From Apoda limacodes (taxonomy: Eukaryota > Arthropoda > Insecta > Lepidoptera > Limacodidae): a DNA stretch of 64,000 nt. Below are positions 54,099-64,000 of the stretch, piece by piece (the stretch's first letter is position 1; the number at the start of each line of letters is the position of its first letter). The translations under genes and the position numbers were made by a program. The stretch covers positions 12,715,001 to 12,779,000 of the forward strand of contig OX291553.1 of assembly GCA_946406115.1 (NCBI GenBank), read 5' to 3'. Under the pieces are notes generated by a model. The model saw nothing but the letters and a program-made list of their open reading frames with translations. It searched no databases and was not told where the DNA came from.

Positions 54099-54495
54099 CG
54101 ATGCCCCGATATCGGTTTTTGCCGATACGATACCGATACCATATTATTATATAATCTGTGCCGATACCGATTATTATAAAAAGGTCGTTACCGATACCGA
54201 TAAAACAATGTAATTTAGGTAGTTGCTTTTTTTGGGACTGCAGAAAGCAACTACTAAAATTACCTAGAGCTGGTAGACTTAGTAAGATGAACCGGCGAAG
54301 TGCCGAACAGAATAAAGATTGCGTATTCCACGAGTATAAATAAATGAGGGAGCGTTTAGACCGCTCCAGTAATTTGCCCACGCGTTTACAAGTGGATTTT
54401 CAACGTGCGAAATTTTAAAATGTATCGACATCTCAGCAAATTAATATCGCCCATTCCGATATATCGGAAAAAAATAAAACATCGCCGATATATCG
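54099..54495. mobile_element. CCGATA-rich repeat element, probably hAT-related
   Basis: Both ends are packed with CCGATA or its complement ('gccgatacgataccgatacc' at 54122; 'ccgatatatcgg' at 54456 and 54484). A hairpin at about 54215-54260 pairs 'aggtagttgcttt' with 'aaagcaactacta'. Terminal CCGATAC arrays are seen in insect hAT-type MITEs. A 152-codon minus-strand frame through this region (54381-53923) is an accident of the repeats. Confidence 0.5.
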
Positions 54496-54911
54496 GTGTG
54501 TGTTTGTTTTCGTTTAGTAGCAGTCAAAACGTTTAAATTTATAATACCATCATCACATCATTGATTCTATAATTATGTGTATGGTAATGTTATCTTAGAT
54601 CGAGACCATAAGCATTTAGCAGGTGTATTGTTTGTCTGTGTATAACCTAAGAAGGATATAAGGATATGTATTTGCATCGAATGGCGAATTTGTTTAACAG
54701 ACATATGTTTTATAATAAAATTTTTATTAATCAGAATGGGTCATCAAAAAGTTTAGGGTTCTTTAAGAAGTGAGCGAATCGAGTTTTAAAGGGTCGCCAG
54801 AGTGTAAATTTGAAAAATATGCCACGCTTTTCGATTGAACGACACCGACACGACGATGACTCATTTTCATAGACTGCTTTTGCCGGCTGAAACCAGCTGA
54901 TGTCGTTGTAA
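54496..54911. other. Intergenic, no feature seen
   Basis: A 62-codon minus-strand frame at 54731-54919 is without a domain. The segment 54730-54911 may be the coding remnant of the LINE tail that follows, but no motif was recognised. Confidence 0.35.
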
Positions 54912-54987
54912 TCGTCCATAGGCTAAAAACAGTGATCGCTTAAGATCAGCCGGGCCCACTGCTTGTTTGCCTTTTTAGTGGTATAAA
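54912..54987 (+). mobile_element. LINE 3' tail, plus strand
   Basis: 'cgtccataggctaaaaacag' to 'tgcctttttagtggtataaa' matches the plus-strand tail at 19220-19310 in order, with about 20 percent divergence. Confidence 0.7.
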
Positions 54988-56149
54988 ATCGGCTTACGAT
55001 CAGCGAAAAAAAAACGGGTAATACACATGTGTTAAACCGACGACGTGTTTTTCTATAGAGATTGCCATATCTTGAAAACTACTTAATCCGCCGCCGCGCA
55101 ACACAACACACGATTGCTCTGTATAGAATAATAATATGAATGTTTTAGACTTTGATTTGTATAGATTTTAATAATAATAATTAGTAGGCAACTAAAAAAG
55201 TATTTAAAATTTTAAATCTAAAGACTTCTTCGTATCGTATGTGTTTTTAGTCAGGTGATACTACCTACTATCATAAGAATAACTAATTACACCAAATTAC
55301 TACGAAGAATATCATATTGTCGTCTCGGTATCAAATACATCGTCACTCTAATGTGTGGCATTGTCGACATAACATCGTTAGTTACCGAATACATGCAGAC
55401 GCTGATCTGCGTATGCTATTGATATGTACTAGTACATACACACCTCTTTGTCCACGTTATAGTAAACTTAATAAGTAAGTATGTATAAGTTTGACATATA
55501 AACACACAAAGTGGTTTACATATTTACTGATTTAAGATAAACACTGTATCTCATTGTTTTGCTTATTGTCAATTTTTTTATTTTTAGTGGAAAATTTCAT
55601 TCGAAATCGGTCGGGTAGTTTGGTTAATTTAAACATACAATCCAGAATATTGAGAATAAAATATAGAGACAACGATAAATGCACGAGACAAATATAATTG
55701 TAACATATTTTTTTTATCTCTAAATGTTAATTTTGTATAAAAAAATCGAAATTTTCCATTCCATTTTTAGCGATTTTGCCTTGTGACTGTCGTACCTACT
55801 ACTGACAAAAAAACCAAGCCTCTCTTTCGTTTCTAATCTGTTTTTATACCTAACCTTGAGTTGTAACTGGTTTCAGTTAAATTTTACCTTTTCCTGCATT
55901 ACTGTATATAACAACATTTTGTAGTAGGCAACAGCAAATACAAAAAATAACGGCTAAGCGCATGAAGTACACGCATAAACGTAGGGTCCCGTGATTTGCA
56001 AATTCCTGCGGATATCTGTAAAACTTTTTTTAAAAACAGTCTTGGTTGAAAATATTTACATACATAACTATTATATTTTCGTGACTTTTTTCTGGTTTTT
56101 AAACACAGTTGAAAATGTTGACTTCATTCTTACACTGAAAAAAAAATAC
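54988..56149. other. Intergenic, no feature seen
   Basis: AT-rich; nothing recognised. Confidence 0.4.
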
Positions 56150-57560
56150 TTGATTGATTGATAGAAACAAAATCTAATAAGCAATCAACTTTCTTATTTA
56201 AATACGAGCCTATAAAGTATCATGTTAACAGTGATAAACTTAAAATTGTTGATGGGTCAATTAAGCTGTTTATTTGAAACTAAAAAAACCAATTATAATT
56301 TGTATAAAGTCAGTTATTTAAAATTAAAAATGTATATTGTTGTCTGTATAAAGTCATTTATTTAAAATCAAAAGGAACATTTTTACTTTCATCAATTATC
56401 TTATTTAAAACTCAAATGATTCATTGTAGCTGATATAAAGCTGCTTGTGTGAAATTAAAAAGGCGCATTGTAGCTCCTATTAAGCTTCTTATTAAAAACT
56501 GAAAAGAATAATTGTAGCTTTTACAAATCTGCTTATTCAATATTAAAAAGGTGTACTGTTGCTACTATAAAGTTACTTTATTCCGATTAAAAAAAATGTG
56601 TGAAGGAGGTCCGCTATAACACTCCCTTTACCAGACCGGAGGTCGATGCTTCTGGCAGTACTGCGCGCACTTACAATCTTGAAAACGCCAAGTTAATGCA
56701 CCGCCTAAAGTGAGTCGGAAGCCCGCCATGCGCTTTGTGATGAGAAGCGTAAGACTGACTACTGGTTCGTGTACTGGTAGATGAATGAAGCTGCTGCGGA
56801 AGATGCCATTTGTTTAACGCGGTGTAAACAATTATGGAGCGGCAGAAGATGGGAGATCTCCCGTCAGGCGATGTGTACTGCCTGCCGTGGTTCACTTTTA
56901 TACGGTTTAGTTTGTATATATTACGGACCAAGTGGTATATATGCTTGATACCAAAAAAACTTTTATAGCGCAATGCAGGATGCGTGACGTCAGCCAACTG
57001 ATTGTAGCTTGTATTAAACTGCTTTTTTGTATGCAATATCGCTAAGCCAACAAAATTACAGAAACTATAAAATTGCTTTATTATTTTAAATAACTTCATT
57101 TACTATGCTAATATTTTTCTTTGTCAATTCAATAATGAAATAACCTGTAATTAATGAAGTACCTACTTGTTAGATTAATAAAGTACTTTGTTGACAGAGC
57201 ATAGTACTATTTTGAATTTATAAATTACATGATGCTTGAAACGATAAAGCGCTTTTTAATATTTATAAAGCTTCTTACTGTAACGAATAATCATAATATT
57301 GCATCGAAAATAATTCCTATTTGACTAATTCAAACATATTTTTGTTAAAATGACAAGCTACTTTGTTGAACGACCTATAATTCTAACTTTACTGCTTTTT
57401 AAAATATTGAAATGGTTATTGCAATTATTTTTATGCCAAAATTAAAAAAGAATTGTATTGCTGTAATAATCGTATTACATTAACTTTAAATTTTTTTTTT
57501 TATTTTTACAATAAAGTTCTGGTTAATAAAGTGCTTTATTGAATAAATTTTTTTCAGTAT
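56150..57560. repeat. Degenerate tandem repeats of about 58 bp, interrupted by a GC-richer insert
   Basis: From 56150 to 56590, and again from 57000 to about 57550, a motif like 'attgtagct-tataaagct', 'gcttatttaaaattaaaaa' recurs about every 55-60 bases with heavy divergence (for example near 56425, 56470, 56515). An insert at about 56594-57000 is much GC-richer and on the minus strand shows TATA-like 'gctataaaag' and 'cgtataaaagtg'; it may be a solo LTR or other element, but no terminal repeat was found. Confidence 0.5.
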
Positions 57561-59124
57561 AAATGCATTTTAAAGGAGCTATTTAAAGATATCATATTGA
57601 TAAAAGGAATTAAGATGTTCTAAATTTCCTTTTTCTTCATGGGTATATTTTTCAGACTGCCGGCCTCTCTGAATATCGGTTCACAAAAGAAGTTCTCTAG
57701 AATGTCATCAAAATCGCTGGAAAGATGGCGGAATTATAAGCCTGTGACATACGGATGGAGGAACATAACTAAAGTATAACGGATCCGTGTGAGTTTTTGC
57801 GTATTCGTAACTCTACTATGCGTTCGCGTATTCATGTATTCATCATACATGTAGGTATTTCGTTGACGCGAACGCGATAGTAGCGTTAAAAAATCACAGT
57901 AGACACACCGTTTTCGCGAATTGCCTACGATCCCTTCAAGTCTCTAAGCGTCATCGAAGCTTTATTTATTTTTAATCAAATAGTGTTAAAATACGTTAAA
58001 TACATATTTTTATTAGATACTAATAATATAGCGATCAAATACCGAATTGACATGCATTATAGTACGAGATACCCCAACCAAAATCATGAAAGTATCATTG
58101 TTTTACGGCAAAAAATTATAGAAATAAAATACGGCCAAAACGGTTAACATTTTTACACCTAGTCGAGTTCAGTATGACCTAATCTAAGAATTTCATAAGT
58201 TTTGGCCTTAAAACTATAATACATAAAAGATTTTAGTCGTGATCACTTTGACTATTACTAGCTATCTATCTTTTACGTCAATAGATTAAATAAATTAATC
58301 TTGTACGTTTAGTTTAAAGTGCATTTCCAGGGATCAATTGTTAATAATATAAACATTTCTTGAAGTGTCTACAGTGTGAATCATCAGAAATCCGTAAACG
58401 ACAATCACACAATGATGCATGTACACTATTGTACACATTCACATAAACACATATTATGGCATAATATGTCAATCACTACCATTAAACATCGGTAACTAAT
58501 TTATCTTTGTTTTACTATTGCGTTAATGACGTTTTTCTGCAATTGTTTGCTTCTCATATTTATTACAAGAATTATAGTGTGTAAGTAAATTGTGGTCTGA
58601 AGTTCCAGTTAACATTCTTAATTTTTTTAACAAAAACAAGTAAATTGTCATACTTATCAATATTTTTTCTGTGTTTAACGTTATTGCCAACTTTTAATTT
58701 AACTAATTACAGTCCAACTGACATAGAATTTGGGTTCCGTGTCTTTTGAGAATCTTACAAGTCATATAATTTTTCCAGCGGCTCCGCCCGCCCTAAATTC
58801 GGTTATCGGCGTGGAACTATACTAATGAAGTTTGCTGTAGCTATAGTGTATTTAAGCTCGCGGTTATAATTATTTCCGCAGGAAAATCCTGAAATCAATT
58901 TATTTTAGGTAAACTTACAAAATTTGGTGTTAGCTAGACATGTCTTATGAAACGTTGAATAGTTTTTTTTTTATATTTGTCTAGTTTACCTAACAATATG
59001 CGCTTAAGAGCGCATTATTCATAGTTACGTGTTCCTACTACCTACACTACAACCTACCTCAACTAGTTTTTAAAAAAACAACAATTTACTAACCAAAGTC
59101 AATCTTTGTTACTAACATATTTAG
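57561..59124. other. Intergenic, no gene recognised
   Basis: 'cagcggctccgcccgccc' at 58779 is an end of the CTAG-GCCCGCG repeat type. Exon-like 'ttcagactgccggcctctct' at 57651 has an acceptor-like start but no EMI or EGF cysteines, so it is not assigned to the gene at 50491. Confidence 0.4.
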
Positions 59125-59832
59125 TCGGTTTATACTTCGTGTAATATAAGTGTGAAATAATAACAATGCAGGGATAATTCTACTGCTTTTAATGAACAAC
59201 TTTCCCTAAAGAACATGGGTCGAAATCTCAAAAAAAAATTTGACCTTCATACTATTTTTTTTTTTTTTTTTTTATACCACTAAGGTGGCAAACAAGCCTA
59301 CGGTCCGCCTGATGGTAAGCGGTCACCGTAGCCTATGGACGCTTGCAACACCAGGGGCATCACTCGCGCGTTGCCGACCCTTCAGAAATCTAATAACTTC
59401 TTTTTTGAAGAACCCCATACTGTAGTCCTTAGAGAAAACCTTGGCAGGGAGCTCATTCCACAACCCAAGCGTTCGCGGGAGGAAGTTTCTCTGAAACCGC
59501 ACTGTACGCGACCATTTCGGTTCCAAAGTGTGAGAATGAATTCCCTGTCGATGGCGAGCGGTGCGATGGTAGAAAGTAGCCGTGGGCATCATTTCGAACA
59601 ATTCCTCAGAACACAATCCATTGTACAAGCGGTAGAACACACACAGGGAGGCAAAGTCTCTCCTCAGACTTTTATCAGGCCATCGCCACTTTGTATGAGA
59701 TTCAAAATTTTTTTTGAGATAAACTCTCAAAACACATATTTCTTAGGGAAAGTTGTTCAATAAAAGGAGCAGAATTATATCCTGCATTGTTATTTCAGAC
59801 TTATGTTACACCGCATATATAAGTATTCCGTC
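59125..59832. mobile_element. Foldback element split by a LINE insertion
   Basis: Left arm 59125-59253 and right arm 59692-59832 are reverse complements over about 125 bases: 'aacaactttccctaa' at 59196-59210 pairs with 'ttagggaaagttgtt' at 59744-59758, and 'aacaatgcagg' at 59162-59172 pairs with 'cctgcattgtt' at 59781-59791. The former loop side holds the LINE 3' end at 59255-59671. The arms have about 20 percent mismatch, so the foldback is older than the LINE insertion. Confidence 0.8.
59255..59671 (-). mobile_element. LINE 3' end with poly(A), inserted into the foldback element
   Basis: Nearly identical to 651-1070: the minus strand encodes 'SLRRDFASLCVFYRLYNGLC', 'TLEPKWSRTVRFQRNF' and 'FLKGRQRASD', then the tail motif and a T-run at 59255-59273. 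Similarity to the first copy ends sharply after 'cctcagactt' at about 59671, marking the 5' truncation. Confidence 0.9.
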
Positions 59833-59861
59833 ACTAGCTTGATATTTTCAATTTAGACGCC

Positions 59862-60036
59862 TGGGGCCTATTGAATAAACTTGACAATTGTTAATTACTA
59901 TGACAATTCGAAGTACATTGCCGAATCGATGGGCATCAATTGTTGTTTCGTAAATTCAATATTGGTTCCGCATCCGCAATGAACACCAAATTGTCATTGT
60001 AATTTACAATTGTCACGTTTATTAAATATACCCCTA
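59862..60036. mobile_element. Short MITE (about 175 bp) with long inverted repeats
   Basis: 'tgaataaacttgacaattgt' and 'aattactatgacaatt' at 59872-59909 pair with 'aattgtcattgtaattt' and 'acaattgtcacgtttatta' at 59989-60024; ends are 'ctgggg' and 'cccctag'. Arms of about 48 bases with a loop of about 80. Non-coding. Confidence 0.8.
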
Positions 60037-60059
60037 GTCACAAACAAAATATTAGTAAA

Positions 60060-60165
60060 AGTCAAAGTCAAAATGGTTTATTCAAATAAGGATTTTACAA
60101 TCACTTTTGAATCGTCAAAGTTATAAAATATTATTTTTTGGAAGTATTCATTATTCTCTCTGTTG
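60060..60165 (-). repeat. LINE tail, inverted
   Basis: 'gtcaaagtcaaaatggttta', 'ttcaaataaggattttacaa' is the reverse complement of the tail at 25950-26008. It continues to about 60165 ('ctctctgttgc'). Confidence 0.6.
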
Positions 60166-60497
60166 CACCAACTTTGAATCACTATCAATACCTACATAAT
60201 AAAATAGTCAGGACACGAAAGTGGTAAACAGAGTTGAAGGCTCAGTTAGAATTTCAGGGACCATTAAAGCAGTCAAGGGGTTTGCCAGAATACAAAGAAA
60301 TCCTGTGCAGAAGCAGAAGTTGATGTCTTTACAGATAGCACTTTATCTAAAGAATATTTATGAAGAACAGGGAATACGGATTATAATAGTGTACTTATGC
60401 AATGATTTGGTTGATTGGGTTTAGGGTGCAGTTGACTTATTTAGGGTCTTAATACACGAAGGCACTTATATTTGTAAAATATAAATACGTATCAAAA
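60166..60497. other. Intergenic, no feature seen
   Basis: A 67-codon plus-strand frame at 60221-60424 has no recognisable domain. Confidence 0.4.
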
Positions 60498-60810
60498 ATA
60501 TATGAGGAGCTGGGGCACCGAAGCAGACTTGTCCAAGTAATTGAATTTTACACTAGAGCAAAAATACTGAATTTGACAATTACACATTAGCTAGAATGTT
60601 TTCGTTTCAATATAAGTATAGCCTGTGAGAATAGTAAACCAATGCCTAGTTTTTTATCACATAAATGCAAATTATCTATTTTTTTTTTTTTTTTTCTTGT
60701 AATGGACAAGTTCGGTTTTGTTTTCGGTGGACATCTCTGGAATGACATGGACAAGTCTAGTTACCATTTGTAAACTCTAGTTTTCATCCATTGTTATTGT
60801 TATGATATGA

Positions 60811-61258
60811 AAAATCGGCAAAGTGCGAGTCGGACTCGCGCACGAAGGGTTCCGTACCATAATCTATAAAAACGACAAGAAAAATCACGTTTGTTGTATG
60901 GGAGCTCCCCTAGAATATTTGTTTTATTTTAATTTAATTATTTATTTTTAAAGTTAATATATGACTAAATTTTCTGTGAATATTTCAAGCGTCTACCTGT
61001 TGCCGTTATCAATATCGAGCAAAATCGAGCAAAAAAATCACGTTTGTTGTATGGGAGCCCCTTTAAATATTTATTTTATTCTGTTTTTTAGTATTTCTTG
61101 TTATAGCGGCAACAGAAATACATCTTTTGTGAAAATTTCAACTGTCTAACTATCACGGTTCATGAGATACAGTCTGGTGACAGACGGACGGACGGACGGA
61201 CAGCGAAGTCTCAGTAATAGGTTTCCGCTAAAAACCCTTTGGGTACGGAACCCTAAAA
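60811..61258 (+). repeat. GGTACGGAACCCT-family element, well-preserved copy
   Basis: Starts 'atcggcaaagtgcgagtcgg' and 'actcgcgcacgaagggttcc', holds 'gtttgttgtatgggag' twice (about 60888 and 61041) and 'gacggacggacggacagcga', and ends 'gggtacggaaccctaaaaag'. The inverted pair 'agggttccgtacc' (60847-60859) and 'ggtacggaaccct' (61242-61254) defines its ends. Non-coding. Confidence 0.8.
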
Positions 61259-62559
61259 AGAACAGCTGATTGTTTATTTTAAAAATAAACAGTGTTGCCA
61301 CTGTGGTTCGGAAACCGGCGTAGCCGTTGTTAGCGGTGGTGGAGTAGGTGAAGTGGGGCAAGAAAGTCACAATTTTTATTCCAATTTAAACCTTCTGTTC
61401 ATTACATGAGGCTTACACGTTGATACTAGTGACATCTTGTGATGAGTAGCAGTACTTTTATTTTATATTAGACCCAGTGTTGTTCCTGTGACGATATGAA
61501 CAAAATTATCGATAGATTACTATGATGCTTGATGATCAAAAATATCTTTGAAAATTCAAAGTCCTAACTAACTATCAACACATATTTTTATATTATTATA
61601 AAATTTAAAAATATAAAATTGTTAATTAAACTGGCGATTTTAGGCTTTTTAAAAGTCTAATTTAATGAAATATACTTAAATTATAAATAATTTTATTCTA
61701 ATTAGTTTACAGTGGACATATAAAACAGCAAATAATATTGTGATTTAGATAGTACATAATTGGAATATAGATATACTTTACCTTATTTTACTTGTACCTT
61801 TATGCTTTAACTTAACTTTGTTTGAACACGCATTACGTTAAAACGGCTAAATTAGTTTAAAATTAAAACTTTACCGTAGGTTTTCGTTTTATCGAATTTG
61901 ATTCATGGCATGAAAATATATAGATGAACGCTTAAAGTTTTATCATAAAAATAATAAATTATATGAGTTTTAATTTAATTTAATAATATGATTTGAAATT
62001 TAAAAAATAATCTATACTTACTACACTATTATAAAAAAAAATTAAAAGTTTGTTTGTTCTTCCTTTACGTCGTACTGGAGCATCATATAAACCTAAATTT
62101 GGCCCAGAGATAGTATAAAATACCGAGAAGTCCAAAGTACGCGTAGAAATAACTATAACCAAATTACACGCGGACGAATTATAGCTTCAGCTGTAGCTTG
62201 CTATTGCAAACTTTCTTTCTAAAAACAAAAAGGTTGCCGTAGAAATTTAACACTGATAACTAAATTTAGTGCAGTCGGAGCAGCAGGCAAAAGCTAGTAT
62301 ATGGTTTTACTCCAAATACACTACTCGTTGTATTATTTTCCAGACGTTAAGAAGTCTCGCAGAAGCATGCAAAAGTCAACAATCACATAACATAAAGCTT
62401 AACAAATAAGCGAAATAAAACATTATCCAAGTCCATCATCCTGTATATTAAATAAAACAACGAAACACTTCTATAAATCACAGGTAAGCTCGGGGCTAGA
62501 CAAATTCTCTAAAACCGTATGTACTTTGACACAATATTACACAACAGTTTCATTGCTGA
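61259..62559. other. Intergenic, AT-rich
   Basis: Positions 62257-62302 repeat 24277-24322 ('ggagcagcaggcaaaagcta'). No gene; the minus-strand frame at 61146-61370 overlaps the preceding repeat. Confidence 0.45.
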
Positions 62560-62826
62560 CTAGATTTTGCCCAGCGGGAAATTTTTACGGAAACTCCTTG
62601 ATGGTATTATGAAAGTTTAATATGTAAAGCTGTAGTTCGTACATGTGGAATTTGTGAGAAGTGGGGAACTTGTAAATTTTCCGGGATAAAAAAATAGCCT
62701 ATTTTCTTTCTATTCCAGGACTAAACCTAAATGTGTGGCAAGTTTCATCCCGGTCCGTCCAGTGGTTGACGCGTGATTGAGTAACAAACATCCAAACTTT
62801 CGCATTTAAAATATTAGTTGGATGAA
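62560..62826 (+). repeat. Dispersed lepidopteran repeat (CTAG-GCCC type), long copy
   Basis: 'gactagattttgcccagcgg', 'aaaaatagcctattttcttt', 'ggcaagtttcatcccggtcc' and the end 'cgcatttaaaatattagttg' give the whole layout of this family, shared with 18436-18600 and 44866-45034. Non-coding. Confidence 0.7.
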
Positions 62827-64000
62827 AAGCAGTATTTTTAGATGTATTTTGCATTAAATAAGCGCGTTAAAATGTATAATTAAATTTTGATTGTACCCGT
62901 TGGTTGACAGAATTATTGAACTTATTAAAATAATTTAATTATTCGAACGCTTTTGAAATTTTGAACGCAACCCTAAAACATTCCATTGACTACAAGCATC
63001 AATTCACTTCATTTCCACAGCTGTGTAAATTGATCACAACGGGTAAAAAACATCGATATCTTTATCTCATGCGTACAACACTAAGCAAATTAAGCTATTT
63101 CGCTAAGCGATATATATATAAGCACAATACGACATTATTTAAATAAAACAAACAAAAAAAAACTTTAGATGTTCACTCGCCGAGGGTGACCTTGTGTTTA
63201 TTGCGTCAAATCGATGCGCTACTCAACATAGTCTAAAAATTAGACTATGGGCGGCTAGCCTGCTGGTGCTTTTTGGACATATCTATTGTATTTTCATATC
63301 GATGGGTTTGCCATATCAAAAAATTGGTAATTTTTAGAAAGATGTTCGGTTTTGATTGAAATTTCATGCTAACAACCATTTTTCCCCAGATTTTTAATTG
63401 AAGCAAACAATCATTTTAAGTTTCATTTACTTTATAGCAGGATAAGTCCGATTTTGGTTGAAGTCAGTGTTTTTAGATAACATTTTCTATAAGTTTCAAT
63501 CGGTTTTGAATAAAAATATTCAAGGAGTCTATAGATATAGGCTCAAAGAGTACAAATAAAAATTAAAAAAAAAAGTTATCGTGGATAATTCTGCTTCTGT
63601 TCCCCAGCTCCTCATATATGATCGCTTTAAATAAGGGAATACCTTAAACAAAATCATATGTACCTAATATAAAAAATGAAGTAATCTTAAAATCTAATTT
63701 TATTTGCCCTATTAACATATCAAGATTTTTCAAGTGCAATCGTATGACTGACTGTGCGGTGATCCGATTTCGAGCCGGACTTGCATACCGTGGGTCCAGT
63801 TCCATGCCACGATATGCCGCTAATCGATCATCTACAGGATTGGTATGATTAAAAAAGTTGTTTAAAAAGTCGTGTTTAAAACAGTTTCAAATAAAACTAT
63901 GTTTTCATAAGGTGTTAGAAAAAAAAAAACAATATAAAACAAGTCGTATGTTGTATTTTTCATTTAAATTATGAATTATAGGGAACACTTTATTTGGCAT
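62827..64000. other. Window end, AT-rich, one small hairpin
   Basis: A perfect 9-base stem 'catagtcta' / 'tagactatg' with a 5-base loop is at 63227-63249. 'gagccggacttgcataccgt' at 63769 resembles the start of a GGTACGGAACCCT-type copy. No gene is seen. Confidence 0.45.

Larger units (their letters stand above)
60498..63619. repeat. Inverted repeat pair bounding 3.1 kb
   Basis: 'atatatgaggagctgggg', followed by 'gaagcaga', at 60498-60530 is the reverse complement of 63587-63619, about 29 of 33 positions matching by eye. The interior holds other repeats (60811-61258, 62560-62826) and no transposase. It may be a DNA transposon filled by later insertions, or two inverted copies of a small element. 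Confidence 0.6.

Noticed and set aside
53923..54381. 152-codon minus-strand frame
   Set aside because: Runs through CCGATA arrays (reading as IGIG-like repeats) and has no domain.
57650..57780. Candidate next exon of the EMI-domain gene
   Set aside because: Has an acceptor-like start, but lacks the cysteines expected for an EMI or EGF domain and has no matching donor.
63736..63830. Possible tRNA-like segment
   Set aside because: Does not give a cloverleaf with proper A and B boxes; resembles the start of a dispersed repeat.

Overview
The window is AT-rich, repeat-dense nuclear DNA from an insect, almost certainly a moth or butterfly (Lepidoptera). The evidence is phased GT-AG introns, insect housekeeping genes, and many dispersed repeats of types I recognise from lepidopteran genomes. 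These include LINE tails ending in the TACCACTTAGTGG-type motif, RTE tails ending in GAT repeats, and short elements carrying the GGTACGGAACCCT motif. No bacterial gene layout, CRISPR array or confident tRNA is present. All family names were assigned by reading the sequence; no database search was run.

Three host genes can be supported. (1) 4483-17544 (+): mitochondrial ribosomal protein bL32m (mRpL32). Its four coding exons join in phase to 196 residues, and its 11 kb second intron is packed with transposons. (2) 25061-27294 (-): a two-exon, 362-residue protein with an N-terminal coiled coil and a C-terminal C2H2 zinc finger, most like spindle-F. (3) 50491-50686 (+): an exon with a 5' UTR, a signal peptide and the start of an EMI domain, probably the first coding exon of a Draper/MEGF10 or Nimrod-type receptor. 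Its remaining exons are not seen before the window ends. A possible tiny first coding exon sits at 35830-35851.

Most of the rest is transposon debris. The left third holds a LINE 3' end (651-1545, -), a CR1-like LINE with an internal RT deletion (1690-3680, +), and, inside mRpL32 intron 2, a decayed R1-like LINE (6872-11490, +). The R1-like element reads RT, RNase H, Cys/His motif, basic linker, then a virus-type superfamily 1 helicase domain. The same intron carries a second RNase-H LINE on the minus strand, split by about 1.5 kb that contains two RTE fragments. The middle holds hAT transposase debris, a LINE interrupted by another LINE tail (21760-23580), two inverted copies of a 450 bp MITE flanking RTE fragments (27480-31389), and a Harbinger-like MITE with TAA target duplications (33533-34074). 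The right half is mostly gene-free. It holds a 5S-rRNA-derived SINE-like element (40005-40380, -), tandem arrays of 108, 118 and 344 bp, foldback elements, and a foldback split by a LINE insertion (59125-59832).

The host genes have unrelated functions (mitochondrial translation, probable polarity/cytoskeleton adaptor, probable phagocytic receptor) and show no sign of working as a cluster. The most distinctive item is the LINE carrying a tobamovirus-like helicase. I recall this architecture from published insect R1 elements, so this copy is probably a new decayed example of a little-studied system rather than a wholly unknown one.
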